From Oscillatoria sp. FACHB-1407 (GTDB lineage Bacteria > Cyanobacteriota > Cyanobacteriia > Elainellales > Elainellaceae), in the NCBI RefSeq assembly GCF_014697545.1, contig NZ_JACJSA010000010.1, forward strand, positions 62,001-126,000: a stretch of DNA of 64,000 bases, in the 5' to 3' direction. The position numbers and the translations under genes are program-made. The notes under the pieces were generated by a model. That model ran no database searches, was not told where the DNA came from, and saw nothing but the letters and a program-made list of their open reading frames with translations. This document shows, piece by piece, positions 26,441-36,158 of the stretch (its first letter is position 1; each line of letters begins with the position of its first letter).

Positions 26441-29400
26441 TTAGGGAGGACAGTTGCCACCTGCCGCGAGACAGAGGTTGCGAATGTACGGATCATTAGC
26501 CGGAGGCTCTGTATAGAACTCATCCCGAACGGACTTCGAGGTCACAAACCGTTGGGCGATCGGACCAGCAGGAGCGTACTGCAAGCCGACATCATAACCC
26601 CAACGACGGAGAGGCGGTGAGTAGTAGGGGATAACCTCAGCCGACTGAGCAGGAGCACCGACTTCAAAGGAGTCCTGGTCAAAGGGTGCCGTTGCGTGGT
26701 TGCTGAAGTTGAGCTGTAAGAATGATCCACCAATGTAAAGGGCCTGATTTCCCCAGTTCTCGATAAATCGAGGGAAGTTGTGCAATCCACCATAGGATTG
26801 GTTGGGGCGAGAGGGGGTTAGACCACTGATAATAATGGCGTTCACACGAGTATTCGCCACCCCTGGCATTAGCGGTTTACCACTTGTCATAGCAGCATAG
26901 CCCTGAGCATAATCAACCGCTGTGTTTGGAGTTGTCATCACCATCGGGTTGTTATCGCGAGTGAGGACATAGGGAGAGGTTCCCTCTTCAATCCGGATAC
27001 GAGGGTTAGCCGTCAACGCATCCAGGCTCATACTATCAGCGGCGTTTGCTCGCAGCCAGGTCGTTCCAATGGTGTTCTGAGGAGGCAACGACAGAGGGCG
27101 GTTTTGGTTGAGATAAGACGTGAGAGTATGGCTGGAGGTACAACCATATTCCGCCATCTTGGTGGCACCAACGTTGTTATTGGTCATGGCGTTGCGATCA
27201 AAGGTGTCTTCGATACTGCCATCACAGAAGTTGTCTGAGATGATCGTAATCGCGTCTGCCAAGATCTCTGTTGGACGCCACTCATCGGTTGCTGGTCGGG
27301 AGAAAGAACCATCTAATGTGGTGCGATCGTAAAAGTTGGTGAAGTCGTCGGCAAGGGGTTGAGTAAACTCCTCGAGTCGAGCACCAGCACCATTTTGGTG
27401 CAAGTTGAAGTTGCCCTGGATATACACTGGGTTGTCCGAAACCAGCGACAGACCTCGACCTGCATCACCCGTACGCCCTAATCTCTCCCCACGCCGTAAA
27501 CGGAATCCATGCGGACGACGATCGGGATCGGCATAGTAATCAACCGGTTTGGGGCTGATGGCATTGTCAGTGCTGATAGGTGGATCTGTGGATCTATACG
27601 CAGACCGACTTGACGATACTGACCCCGTATTCATTCGACAGGATGCATCAGTTTGCAGCGTTGTGTTGTTCCGACAAGATGCCCAGGACCCACCCGTCGG
27701 TCTGACAATCTCCATTTCTGACACCGCATCCTCACGGAAGGCATAGATAATGCCAGAACGAGGCAACAGGAAGTCGCCATTGTAAGTCGCACGGCGCATC
27801 AAATCCAGGTTCATGTCAAGCGTTCTAACGCTCATCATTTCCCGTCCGTTGAACAGTGCAGAATCCTTAAACGGAACTCTCGCGAAAATGGCACTTGTTC
27901 CTTGATAAGGAGTTGGTCGAGCTGCCAGAGCCGATCCAGATGTATTACGAAGACAGGGAGTTGAACAGATCTTGATTAGTGTGTCGCGGTTGTTGCTGGG
28001 CGTATCAAACGTACTTCCAACCACTTCGTTCGTTAACACCCAGGATGCTCGCTGGCGAGGCAACACTCTCACTAACTCTGGATCAATCACTTGATAGATT
28101 CTTCCAGTGTTAGTCAGGGTGATGTATGGATCCGTACTATCTTCAGAGTCACGGCTAACCTCAACCTCTTCCCCGTGTGACTCAAACCCTGAATAATCTG
28201 GCGTGAAATCAGTTACAGGATTGCTCGTCGCAAAGGGAATCAGGTCATCCTTCGCTGGGAACAAGGAATAGAGGATGGGATAACGTGGACGACCGGAACA
28301 CAGGATTTGCAATGGTTCTGCGTTCACCGTACGGGTTGGTGTTGCACCTCCAGCCGGCAATGGCACCCCACCTCGATAGGACAAGCACCGCCCTAAAGGA
28401 GCCTGACCCACCGCAACACTGGCGGCGTTTGCTGTATTACCGGAACCAAAGAACCCAAAGCGGCGATCGCGAGCGACCTGTTCCTTCGTGATCAACAGCT
28501 GTGCCAGATAAATCTGAGCATTCAACTGGTCGATCTTGTTGAAGGGGCGGTTGTTTTGCGCCATCCAGTCTCGCCATTGCTCCAGGAAGCGGACAAAGAC
28601 CTCTGGATTTTGAATCTGGTTTGGATCGATGTAACCATTACCCGTGATATCAGCCAGGGTGTTGGTAAAGAAGCTTTGAGGCGGGTCATCTACCGTGTCT
28701 ACCCGCTGAGCACGCATGATTTGCCGAATCTTCCCACGCAAACCAACCCAATAATCAGGATCGCCTGGGTTATCACTGGGTAGAAGCGGATCACCAACCG
28801 CATAACCCAACAAGGTTTGTGGGAAATTAGGGTTACTGGCTGGATCGAGCGGATCAAAGTTTTCTAGATAATCAATGTTGAACGCCAACATCCCCATCAT
28901 GCAACCCGCCGTGTGCAACGTTGTTTTATCCGCAGGGCTGAGGCTGTCATATCCATTAGTTGACACCAGGTCTAACACCCGCCGCAACATCGAGAAGTCG
29001 CCCCACATCGACATGGATGGGTAAGGATGGACGTTCCGATCTTGCACTGGAGTAAAGGATGGCGCACCACCCAACGGATCACCTGCAAACGTTGCTAAGT
29101 TGCGCAACGCTAACATGAGTGGGCTTCCTGCATTACGAAATGCAGCTTCATCCGGTGGAGCAAACTCCCAACCGTTCGTGCCACGACCTCTAAAGAAGTC
29201 TGTTTGAATGGGTACACCGCTATAACCAGGGAGTTGGTAAGCATTAGGCGTTTGTCCCATGTACAGCAGGTTTTCAAACGTCGCACTCTTTGCCAGTGTG
29301 GTCGAGGTACCTGGATGCGTGGTCATTGCTAAACAAGCAATGGGGAAGTCACGGTTGGCAGGTCCTGCTGCGGAATGATAAATAGCAGCAGCCTGCACAG

Positions 29401-31201
29401 CAGCCAGGTTATCCCACAAGGTCTGACGTTGACGGGCTTCGTTGCATTTACCGCTATTGTTCGGAGTACATCGCTCCCAGGGACGTAATGGTTCTCTGAT
29501 GAGCGAGTTACTCTGACGCAAGCCACCCCAACCCATGGGATCACCTAGTTCCAGACGCTGTCCGACGATTACTCGCATCCCCTCACGACGAGCACGACGT
29601 TCCCAATATCCGTCTAAACCAATACTGGTATCATCCTGCCCTGCTTGCGGGTCGTTACCGATTAATTCTTGATCTCCAGCAATTTCTTCCCCGATCCGAC
29701 CGGGAATCGGGTCACCCTTATAGCGAGGTTTAGGACCGTAGCGGTTATCAGCCCGGAACGAGTCGTCCACGTAGGGAGCAGGTTGTTGGCGGTTAACCAA
29801 CCGTTCCTTCTTAACAAAATCGCGACCATCCCAGGCAGGTTCTCGATTGGCAGCAGGGTTAGCCACATTTCTTGCCGCAGAAATATCCTCGGTTTGCAAC
29901 CGCACTGGGTCTAACGCATAGTCTGCTGGACCACCCCCACCGTTAACAACCGAGTCACTCGTAGAGCGGAACTCAACGGGAGCACCTGTCCGAATTGGGC
30001 GGCGTCCCTGACCATCATACAGATGGAAACTCACTGAATCGTTAGAGAACTGGTTGTTATTCGTTCTACCACTGAGGAACTGCCCCTCAAACGCAGGGAT
30101 CTCATTGGCAGGGTCAGCACCGATTCTTGTTACGGTAATTTCCGAAGCATCTTTTGTGTAAAGACAGGACGAAGGTGAACTGATCATGTAGCCGGTGAAT
30201 CCACTACCCGCAGCCGCGATCAAGTTACCTTCTGTATGCATTGCACCGTTCCAGTTAAAAACTGGACCGGGAAAAACTTCCAGGTCATTGCGGAACCAGG
30301 CTCCCCATTTGTTTCCTCGAATGACCTGACGATCCTGGTGAAACTCCAACGTCGATGCAGTGCCATTGGGGTTGTCGGGCAACACGTAGGCGTTAACCTG
30401 AAAATTTTTCCGCAGAAGTGAGGTGTTCGCATTATCGCGGAACCAACCCTGCTCAACGGGAGGCGCAGCTTGAGTATTTTGAAGTTGACAGGCTGCGTTT
30501 GCCTGACCCGCGTTACTCAACGGCCCGTGGCGCACCATCAAGCTATTGGCACGAGCTTGAACATCAGCATCGCTGGCTCTTTCAATCTCTGCCAAGGTTG
30601 GCGGCGTGCTAAACAGGATGGAGTAGACTACTGTGGCATCTTGAACCCCATCACCATTGGTATCTGCCCGAAAACGCCAAGCATTATCAGTTGTTGTATC
30701 TCCATTGGCACTGATACGCTGTTCGTCAGGGAAGGTATAGGGGTCGTATCCATCCGGCTGATACGTTGGTACAACTACGTTACCCGGTTGAACTGTACGA
30801 CCGTCGTTGTACAACATTCCCAAGAGCTGACCTTCACTCGGAACCCCACCCGGAAAGCGAGTATCCTTCTGGCTGTCAAACAGATACTCTAACTTTGACT
30901 TAGCCCGGTCGATTGCGGGCGTCGCTGCGTTGTAGATCACCCGCTGTTGCCGCTGACCGACTGCCTGTACGGTACGAGTGTAGGTGCGATAGCCAATAGA
31001 GCCTACGGTGAGGGTAAGGACTAACAGCAACAGAACTGTCGTTGGGAGGACGAAGCCCGATTTGGTAAGGAGGGGTTGCCTACCGATTACCAGAAGGCTA
31101 CGCAACAGCCAAAGGACAACCCCTTTGCTGAGAGATTTGGTGCTTGTATTGATTTGCTGAATCAGCTCTTGGACGGCTCTAGTTAGCTTGCGGGTTGACA
31201 T
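26441..31201 (-). CDS. hpsA: Hormogonium polysaccharide biosynthesis protein HpsA
   Basis: A very large (1586-residue) protein with a pilin-like N-terminus: KSGFVLPTTVLLLLVLTLTV forms a single hydrophobic helix at about 50-70, preceded by a basic leader. The position of the pilin Glu5 is Thr54, so pilus-type assembly may differ from that of the other three pilins. The segment AATPAIDRAKSKLEYLFDSQ is characteristic of HpsA. The remainder is Asn/Asp/Pro-rich with aromatic motifs and is expected outside the plasma membrane. HpsA is required for gliding in Nostoc hormogonia. The gene leads the cluster and has over 800 bases of non-coding DNA upstream. Confident at family level; the length fits the family. 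Confidence 0.88.
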   Translation of the reverse strand: MSTRKLTRAVQELIQQINTSTKSLSKGVVLWLLRSLLVIGRQPLLTKSGFVLPTTVLLLLVLTLTVGSIGYRTYTRTVQAVGQRQQRVIYNAATPAIDRAKSKLEYLFDSQKDTRFPGGVPSEGQLLGMLYNDGRTVQPGNVVVPTYQPDGYDPYTFPDEQRISANGDTTTDNAWRFRADTNGDGVQDATVVYSILFSTPPTLAEIERASDADVQARANSLMVRHGPLSNAGQANAACQLQNTQAAPPVEQGWFRDNANTSLLRKNFQVNAYVLPDNPNGTASTLEFHQDRQVIRGNKWGAWFRNDLEVFPGPVFNWNGAMHTEGNLIAAAGSGFTGYMISSPSSCLYTKDASEITVTRIGADPANEIPAFEGQFLSGRTNNNQFSNDSVSFHLYDGQGRRPIRTGAPVEFRSTSDSVVNGGGGPADYALDPVRLQTEDISAARNVANPAANREPAWDGRDFVKKERLVNRQQPAPYVDDSFRADNRYGPKPRYKGDPIPGRIGEEIAGDQELIGNDPQAGQDDTSIGLDGYWERRARREGMRVIVGQRLELGDPMGWGGLRQSNSLIREPLRPWERCTPNNSGKCNEARQRQTLWDNLAAVQAAAIYHSAAGPANRDFPIACLAMTTHPGTSTTLAKSATFENLLYMGQTPNAYQLPGYSGVPIQTDFFRGRGTNGWEFAPPDEAAFRNAGSPLMLALRNLATFAGDPLGGAPSFTPVQDRNVHPYPSMSMWGDFSMLRRVLDLVSTNGYDSLSPADKTTLHTAGCMMGMLAFNIDYLENFDPLDPASNPNFPQTLLGYAVGDPLLPSDNPGDPDYWVGLRGKIRQIMRAQRVDTVDDPPQSFFTNTLADITGNGYIDPNQIQNPEVFVRFLEQWRDWMAQNNRPFNKIDQLNAQIYLAQLLITKEQVARDRRFGFFGSGNTANAASVAVGQAPLGRCLSYRGGVPLPAGGATPTRTVNAEPLQILCSGRPRYPILYSLFPAKDDLIPFATSNPVTDFTPDYSGFESHGEEVEVSRDSEDSTDPYITLTNTGRIYQVIDPELVRVLPRQRASWVLTNEVVGSTFDTPSNNRDTLIKICSTPCLRNTSGSALAARPTPYQGTSAIFARVPFKDSALFNGREMMSVRTLDMNLDLMRRATYNGDFLLPRSGIIYAFREDAVSEMEIVRPTGGSWASCRNNTTLQTDASCRMNTGSVSSSRSAYRSTDPPISTDNAISPKPVDYYADPDRRPHGFRLRRGERLGRTGDAGRGLSLVSDNPVYIQGNFNLHQNGAGARLEEFTQPLADDFTNFYDRTTLDGSFSRPATDEWRPTEILADAITIISDNFCDGSIEDTFDRNAMTNNNVGATKMAEYGCTSSHTLTSYLNQNRPLSLPPQNTIGTTWLRANAADSMSLDALTANPRIRIEEGTSPYVLTRDNNPMVMTTPNTAVDYAQGYAAMTSGKPLMPGVANTRVNAIIISGLTPSRPNQSYGGLHNFPRFIENWGNQALYIGGSFLQLNFSNHATAPFDQDSFEVGAPAQSAEVIPYYSPPLRRWGYDVGLQYAPAGPIAQRFVTSKSVRDEFYTEPPANDPYIRNLCLAAGGNCPP

Positions 31202-32037
31202 AGCTGCCTTCCTATCAAAGTGGGAGTTGTGTGAGTTAAAACGTTACGCTCTTGGAAAAAAGTTTGAAATGTTGAGAAAACCCAACGACTTAAGACGATA
31301 AAAGTTTTATTTTGTTCGGAAATTTTTCCGACGGTCATTTAGAGTTCAACTTAGAAGTTCATCTAAGCTTTATTTAGGGGCGAAGCACGTTCTTATTGTC
31401 TTAACAACTCAGCGATCGCTCATCAACAGGGAAATTACGATCATCTATCAAAAACCGGTTTCCGTAAAAACTGGCAGATAGGATTGGATTGGTCAGATCG
31501 TCCAATTTAACCAGACTCAAAAGAAATCGTCTAGCCACATCTCAATGATCTACACCGTCATCAAAGAATATTCCAGCTTGCTGAGTCAACTATGCAGTTA
31601 CCACAGCAAACACTAGATTCTTCAAGCAAATTTTTAGGATGAGATAGTAGATTCACTAGATGCGCCTCTGATGGAACGGTCTTTGACACACCACATCATG
31701 ACTTCAGCTTCATAATAAGTCTGAATTGTTAAGAGTCTATGATGATGTGTTGAGGCTAGGCTACCCATCCAGTCTCAAAAAACGATCAGGGAATGAATAA
31801 TTAATTAATTTTTTTTAAGAGAGTACGGGAGAAGCCAAGCATCTCATCATTCCTGGCGGATCTCACATTTCTTATCTACTCTCCTGACAAGGAGAGGGCA
31901 GAGCCACTCAATCCTATTGAAAACACTGAGTGCATATTAACGCGGAGGATGAGCGCACGTTAGCAAGTTTCGCAACCCCCACAAAATCTTCATTATTTTG
32001 TGAAGCGAGCGTAATCAAACATTCTCAAACATTAATT
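31202..32037. other. Non-coding region upstream of hpsA
   Basis: No coding frame is supported here. The stretch is AT-rich in parts (TTAATTAATTTTTTTT near 31800) and contains HIP1 sites. It is the only candidate promoter and leader for the hps cluster, but no clear sigma-factor motif can be read by eye. Confidence 0.5.
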
Positions 32038-32205
32038 TAACGTCAGTTCGGTTTAAGAGCCCGGCGAATGAATTCGCGGCTATTAAAACTAAAGCCTCCT
32101 CTGCGGACTACCAGAAATCAGAGGGTTGCCCGACCGATGCAGGTCGGTTTTTGTCTTGATAGCAGCGGTTTCAGTCGCCAAAGCCTGATCCCCGAACTCA
32201 CGTTC
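32038..32205 (+). repeat. MITE-like repeat family A, copy 2
   Basis: It begins TAACGTCAGTTCGG and ends CCCGAACTCACGTT. In between are AATGAATTCGCGGCTA, a degraded GCGGAC arm, CCGATGCAGGTCGG and GCGGTTTCAGTCGCC, in the same order as copies 1 and 3. Frames seen here are repeat shadows. Confidence 0.72.
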
Positions 32206-32416
32206 ATCAAAAATTACAGTAACTGAAGGGTCATCTGGAACGGACTGTAGGCAGGGAATTCCTGCTAGCAAAACAGCCTCCACTCCTGCTGTTCTAACCG
32301 TCTCCACAGTCATAGCTTTGCTCAAAAGCTGATGGCAGAGGCAATAGCTCAAACTCTAATTCTAGGAGAGCTTGCTGACTCGCCTTTGCCCCATCGAATA
32401 TGGCTACGGCTATACT

Positions 32417-32455
32417 AAAAAACTAAAATCCCCGAAATACAACAATTTCGGGGAT
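32417..32455 (-). terminator. Rho-independent terminator after rpmB
   Basis: On the minus strand ATCCCCGAAAT, a six-base loop and ATTTCGGGGAT form a perfect 11-bp stem followed by TTTAGTTTTTTAG. It lies 80 bases beyond the rpmB stop. Confidence 0.88.
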
Positions 32456-32535
32456 CGGATGACCCATATTAATTATGGAGTGGAAAAATATAGCTAAAAT
32501 CTAGAGAATTTAACCACCACTAGAGTTGGCTTACC

Positions 32536-32772
32536 CTAGAACTTGCTCAGATCAATGCCAGCTTCTTTTGCCATAGCTGCAAGACCTTTATGTTCCAGGG
32601 TCTTAATTGCTTTTGTAGATAACCGTAGCTTGACCCAACGCTTACCTTGTGCCCACCAAACTCGCTTTTCTTGCAGATTGGCTTCCTGAAGCTTCTTGTT
32701 ACGACGGTGAGAGTGGGAGACGGCATAGGCATTGTTTGCCTGCTTGCCTGTTAACTGACACTTACGACTCAT
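32536..32772 (-). CDS. rpmB: 50S ribosomal protein L28
   Basis: A 78-residue basic ribosomal protein of the large subunit. Landmarks are [20 protein letters not shown], the [20 protein letters not shown] core and [20 protein letters not shown] at the end. The frame is open 45 codons upstream, but the family begins at MSRKCQ, so ATG 32772 is chosen. It is monocistronic, with its own terminator at 32417-32455. Confidence 0.97.
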   Translation of the reverse strand: MSRKCQLTGKQANNAYAVSHSHRRNKKLQEANLQEKRVWWAQGKRWVKLRLSTKAIKTLEHKGLAAMAKEAGIDLSKF

Positions 32773-32916
32773 AGCAGTTCTATTAGTAGCGGTTTTACTT
32801 GGGTGGAATTCAGCAAGGCTTCCTATTATAGACCGTTTTTTGGGCAAATAACCCTTAACGTGAATTGTGTCTATCAAAAATCCTGAATTCCTGACAGGAT
32901 GTAGCATTTGGATTCG

Positions 32917-32945
32917 TGGTGGGGGCGTTTCGTGAAACGCCCCTA
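32917..32945 (+). repeat. Repeat family G core palindrome, isolated
   Basis: GGGGGCGTTTCGTGAAACGCCCC shares the family G core with one changed base. The flanks of the full repeat are absent. A related core occurs at about 58967-58985 (GGGCATTTCGCGAAACGCCC). Confidence 0.55.
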
Positions 32946-32957
32946 CGACATGAATTG

Positions 32958-34952
32958 TTAACTGGTGGTGAGGCGAGTCAAGACTTGATTTGATCGCTCC
33001 ACAAATGCCTTCATGCTCTCGGCGTCAAACCCTTTTTGCGCCATCAATGCTAAGTCGTAGACATGCTGACAAATTAGCGTTGAAAGTTCGCTAGAGGGAG
33101 ATTGCCCTTGGGGTTGGACGATACTGCCCTGGTTAAGGTTGAGCAAGTTTTGAATTAACGGATGATTGGTATTGACCACCAGTGTATGTTCTTCTGGAAA
33201 CTCAACGGATTGTTGAGTCAGGAGAGCATTCATCTCACGCATCCGGCGCAACACCTCTGGCAACAACACCATAGCTGGAGGAGCACTTTCGCCTTCCGCT
33301 TTGAGGGCTTCCGTACGAATCGTGAGCTTGGGTTTGTTGAGTGCCTGTTCAAACAGTTCCTTCACCAACTCACTGCGAGTCTTATTGGTCTTGGGGTCAA
33401 CAATTTCACTGGCTTGGTCTTTGTTGATCAGGTTTTCATCCAGTTCAGCATCGACCCGTAAGAATTTGACATCGGGATACTCGCGCTCCAAGAAGCTGAC
33501 AAAGTGACTGTCAATAAAGGAGTCCATAAACAGCACTTCTAGCCCCTGGCTCTTGTGCAGTTCTACATACGTTGCTTGTGAGGTTTCATCGGTGCAATAG
33601 AAGACCCGATTTTCGTGACGGGCTTTGTTGCGCTCCAGGTAATCCTTGAGCGTTGTGTAGCTTTTACCATCAATTGTGTTGGAGGGGGTGTTGGTGGCTA
33701 CATCTTGCCAGACATCGCTTTCTGCGGATTGCACTTGCACAGCGGGCGCGTCCGTTGCTTCACTGGAGGCAGTACTTCCTGAACCCTGCCAGGTGGTGCG
33801 ATAGATAAGGATGTCTTCGACCTGCTTCTTGAACTTGTCGTCGTTCATTGAGCCGAACTTAACGAAGTTGCCGAGATCTTGCCAACCCTGAATGTAGGTT
33901 TCCCGGTCGTCCCGATAAAGTTCTTTGAGGCGATCGCCCACTTTCTTAGCGATATAGTCGGCAATGCGGCGTACGGTGCGATCGTTCTGTAAGAAGCTCC
34001 GCGATACGTTTAGGGGAATATCGGTGCTATCGATGACACCCCGCAGCGGCATCAAAAACCGTGGGATGACCTCCTCGCAGTTGTCACTGACAAAGACCTG
34101 ATTGCAGAATAATTTGATCTGTCCCTTGGTGACATCGACATCGGGCTTGAGTTTAGGGAAATAAAGGATGCCATTCACCACAAAGGGATAGTCGGTGTTG
34201 AGGTGAACCCACAGCAGTGGGTCTTCCTGGAAAGGATGAAGGTAACGATAGAACTCTAAGTAATCTTCTTTAGAGAGAGAATTGGGTGACTCCTTCCACA
34301 ATGCTTTTTGCTTGTTGACCTGCTCGCCATCTAACTTGATGGGGAAGGGCATGAAGTCACAATATTTTTTCACCAACTGCTTAATGCGGTATGGCTCTAA
34401 ATACTCGACTTCCTCCTCTTGCAGAGTGAGCGTAACAGTTGTGCCCTGGGCGGTGCGATCGGAGTCAGTTAGCTCAAACTGGGTAGACCCATCGCAAGAC
34501 CAGTGAACGGCTTGTGCGCCTTCTTTGTAAGACTTGGTATCAATTTCTACTTTGGAAGCGACCATGAAGGAGGAGTAGAAGCCCAAACCAAAGTGACCAA
34601 TAATCTGCTGGTCAGTGCTGTTTTGATACTTCTGAACAAACTCTTCAGCACTGGAAAAAGCAACCTGGTTGATGTATTGCTTGACCTCATCAGCGGTCAT
34701 GCCAATTCCGGTGTCTGAAATCGACAATTTCTTATTGTCTTTGTCGATCGCGATCGTAATTTCTGGTTCGCCGATGTCACCGGAATATTCGCCAGAACGA
34801 GCTACCATTCTGAGTTTTTGAATGGCATCTACGGCGTTTGAGATTAACTCTCGCAGGAAGATCTCATGGTCTGAATAGAGCCATTTCTTGATAATCGGGA
34901 AAATATTCTCGGTATGAATCGTGATATTGCCCTGTTCCAAAATGGTCGTCAT
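32958..34952 (-). CDS. htpG: Molecular chaperone HtpG (Hsp90)
   Basis: An ATP-dependent cytoplasmic chaperone of 664 residues. The GHKL ATPase domain carries [17 protein letters not shown], the [17 protein letters not shown] motif and [14 protein letters not shown]. The middle domain has [20 protein letters not shown] with the catalytic-loop Arg. The C-terminal dimerisation domain follows a short acidic and Ala-rich stretch. The C-terminus lacks the eukaryotic MEEVD motif, as expected in bacteria. The length is typical for cyanobacterial HtpG. It appears monocistronic; 185 bases lie between its stop and the rpmB start. Heat or light-stress control is known for the family, but no operator was recognised here. 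Confidence 0.97.
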   Translation of the reverse strand: MTTILEQGNITIHTENIFPIIKKWLYSDHEIFLRELISNAVDAIQKLRMVARSGEYSGDIGEPEITIAIDKDNKKLSISDTGIGMTADEVKQYINQVAFSSAEEFVQKYQNSTDQQIIGHFGLGFYSSFMVASKVEIDTKSYKEGAQAVHWSCDGSTQFELTDSDRTAQGTTVTLTLQEEEVEYLEPYRIKQLVKKYCDFMPFPIKLDGEQVNKQKALWKESPNSLSKEDYLEFYRYLHPFQEDPLLWVHLNTDYPFVVNGILYFPKLKPDVDVTKGQIKLFCNQVFVSDNCEEVIPRFLMPLRGVIDSTDIPLNVSRSFLQNDRTVRRIADYIAKKVGDRLKELYRDDRETYIQGWQDLGNFVKFGSMNDDKFKKQVEDILIYRTTWQGSGSTASSEATDAPAVQVQSAESDVWQDVATNTPSNTIDGKSYTTLKDYLERNKARHENRVFYCTDETSQATYVELHKSQGLEVLFMDSFIDSHFVSFLEREYPDVKFLRVDAELDENLINKDQASEIVDPKTNKTRSELVKELFEQALNKPKLTIRTEALKAEGESAPPAMVLLPEVLRRMREMNALLTQQSVEFPEEHTLVVNTNHPLIQNLLNLNQGSIVQPQGQSPSSELSTLICQHVYDLALMAQKGFDAESMKAFVERSNQVLTRLTTS

Positions 34953-35096
34953 GGTTTTCTCGTTGAAGCGATTGTAGTGCTATGGGGTGTTTAATGCTCT
35001 TATGCTTGGATTTTAAGCCCAAGTTCGGGCGATCGCTTTTATTGTATCGAGTGGAAATGCCTCACCCGCGAGATCGGATTTCCCTACTTTGGCATC

Positions 35097-35200
35097 TATA
35101 GCCATAGTCACTTGGGTTAAGACGGGGTGCAGGGGTGGAACCCCTGGCCACTGCCAGTCCCCACACCTCCTCTGTCCTAAATCAAGTGGCAGTAGCTATA
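35097..35200 (+). repeat. MITE-like repeat family D, copy 1
   Basis: It starts TATAGCCATAGTCACTT and ends AAGTGGCAGTAGCTATA, which are imperfect inverted repeats. The inside holds GACGGGGTGCAGGGG and GGAACCCCTGG, a hairpin. Copies are at 41469-41574 and, inverted, at 63424-63528; a lone left end TATAGCCGTAGTCA is at 51555-51568. Confidence 0.68.
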
Positions 35201-35219
35201 AATATTCGTTTGAAAGGGC

Positions 35220-35417
35220 TTAATCATCGGGAAACTGCCAGCAAGCAATGTACTCAATGTTCGTGCTGCCACAAGTGCAGGGAACTTGAGTCGAGGCAAC
35301 CCACTCGCGATCGCATTTCCGGCAATGACAGAAGATGTTGTAGCGATCGGCTTCTGCCAGAGCCAGTTGCCATTCGCGCAGTTCCTGGGGAGTGAAGAGG
35401 GAGTTGGAGTCTGACAT
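35220..35417 (-). CDS. Small zinc-ribbon protein
   Basis: A 65-residue cytoplasmic protein. It has an N-terminal helix (FTPQELREWQLALAEADRYN) and a compact metal site formed by CHCRKC and CTCGS, spaced like a zinc ribbon. The last residues are IEYIACWQFPDD. I recognise the type as a conserved small cyanobacterial protein without assigned function. It could bind nucleic acid or a protein partner. It stands alone, divergent from the NuiA gene, with a pyrimidine-rich leader on its sense strand. Confidence 0.7.
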   Translation of the reverse strand: MSDSNSLFTPQELREWQLALAEADRYNIFCHCRKCDREWVASTQVPCTCGSTNIEYIACWQFPDD

Positions 35418-35439
35418 GGGAAAGGGATGAGTAGGGCAA

Positions 35440-35610
35440 TCGTCAGGGGTTAATGGTCAATCGTCAATGGTCAATTGTGAATCGTCATTAGTAAGCGGGT
35501 CAGTCGTCAATGGTCAATCGTCAATCGTCATTAGTGAGCAGGTTAATCGTCGGGGGGCAGGGGTCAATCGTCAATCGTCAATGGTTAATTGTGGATGGTT
35601 AACTATTAAT
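35440..35610. repeat. Heptanucleotide tandem tract (GTCAATS)
   Basis: Imperfect tandem heptamers of GTCAATG, GTCAATC and GTTAATG type run through the divergent region between the zinc-ribbon and NuiA genes. The complementary heptamer ATTGACC/ATTAACC forms the tract at 37150-37285. Confidence 0.75.
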
Positions 35611-35675
35611 CATTTAATGTTGGTTAGTGTTTATCACTTGGAAAAAACACCTTTACTTTTACAATCCTCTTTTCT

Positions 35676-36089
35676 ATGACGTGCCCTAACCCAGACTCAA
35701 CTTTGATAGACACGTTGCGGGCTACGGTGGAGGGGTTGTATTACATGAGCGAAACCGATCGCCCATTTGAAGTGTTGCAGTGGGCAGGACAGACAACTCC
35801 ACTGACCCCGGATAGGGTGCTTCAGTGGACAGGCAAGCCTCAGGATAGCCCAGTTGAAGTGCGATCGCTGGATGATTTTTTTGAACGGTTGATGCGAGAG
35901 CAAGATTGGCATAGCGACCAGGAAAGGGCGATCGCCCACCGATTTCGCACATTATTTGAACTGCTCCAGCAACACCTCAGCAATACCCAGGTTTACCGCA
36001 TTGGGGAAATTGAGATTGACATTTATATCGTGGGTGAAACGGCGTCGGGTAATTTGATTGCATTGCAGACGCAATCTGTTGAGACATAG
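35676..36089 (+). CDS. nuiA: NuiA-like inhibitor of the sugar-nonspecific nuclease NucA
   Basis: A 137-residue cytoplasmic protein that closely follows Anabaena NuiA in length and motifs: GLYYMSETDRPFEVLQW, LDDFFERLM, DW and FRTLFELLQQHLSNTQVYR, then GEIEIDIYIVGETASGNLIA and the C-terminal VET. From memory of the NucA-NuiA complex, NuiA Glu24 and the C-terminal Thr135 reach the nuclease active site; Glu26 and the terminal Thr137 occupy the same places here, so inhibition should be retained. The gene converges with a NucA-type nuclease gene whose stop is 66 bases away, a natural toxin-like enzyme and antidote pair. Start ATG is at 35676. Confidence 0.88.
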   Translation: MTCPNPDSTLIDTLRATVEGLYYMSETDRPFEVLQWAGQTTPLTPDRVLQWTGKPQDSPVEVRSLDDFFERLMREQDWHSDQERAIAHRFRTLFELLQQHLSNTQVYRIGEIEIDIYIVGETASGNLIALQTQSVET

Positions 36090-36122
36090 AGCCAGAGGCA
36101 ATGGAGAGTAGGGAATGGAGAG

Positions 36123-36158
36123 TAGGGTGCTGTTAGCAGTAGCGTAACGCACCATTAA
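36123..36158 (+). repeat. Repeat C, copy 2
   Basis: TAGGGTGCTGTTAGCAG followed by TAGCGTAACGCACCATTAA. Its ends GGTGC and GCACC can pair. The repeat occupies the space between the convergent nuclease and inhibitor genes and touches the nuclease stop codon. Confidence 0.65.

Noticed and set aside
32089-32352. 87-residue minus-strand frame
   Set aside because: Most of it overlaps repeat A copy 2 and its composition follows the repeat hairpins.
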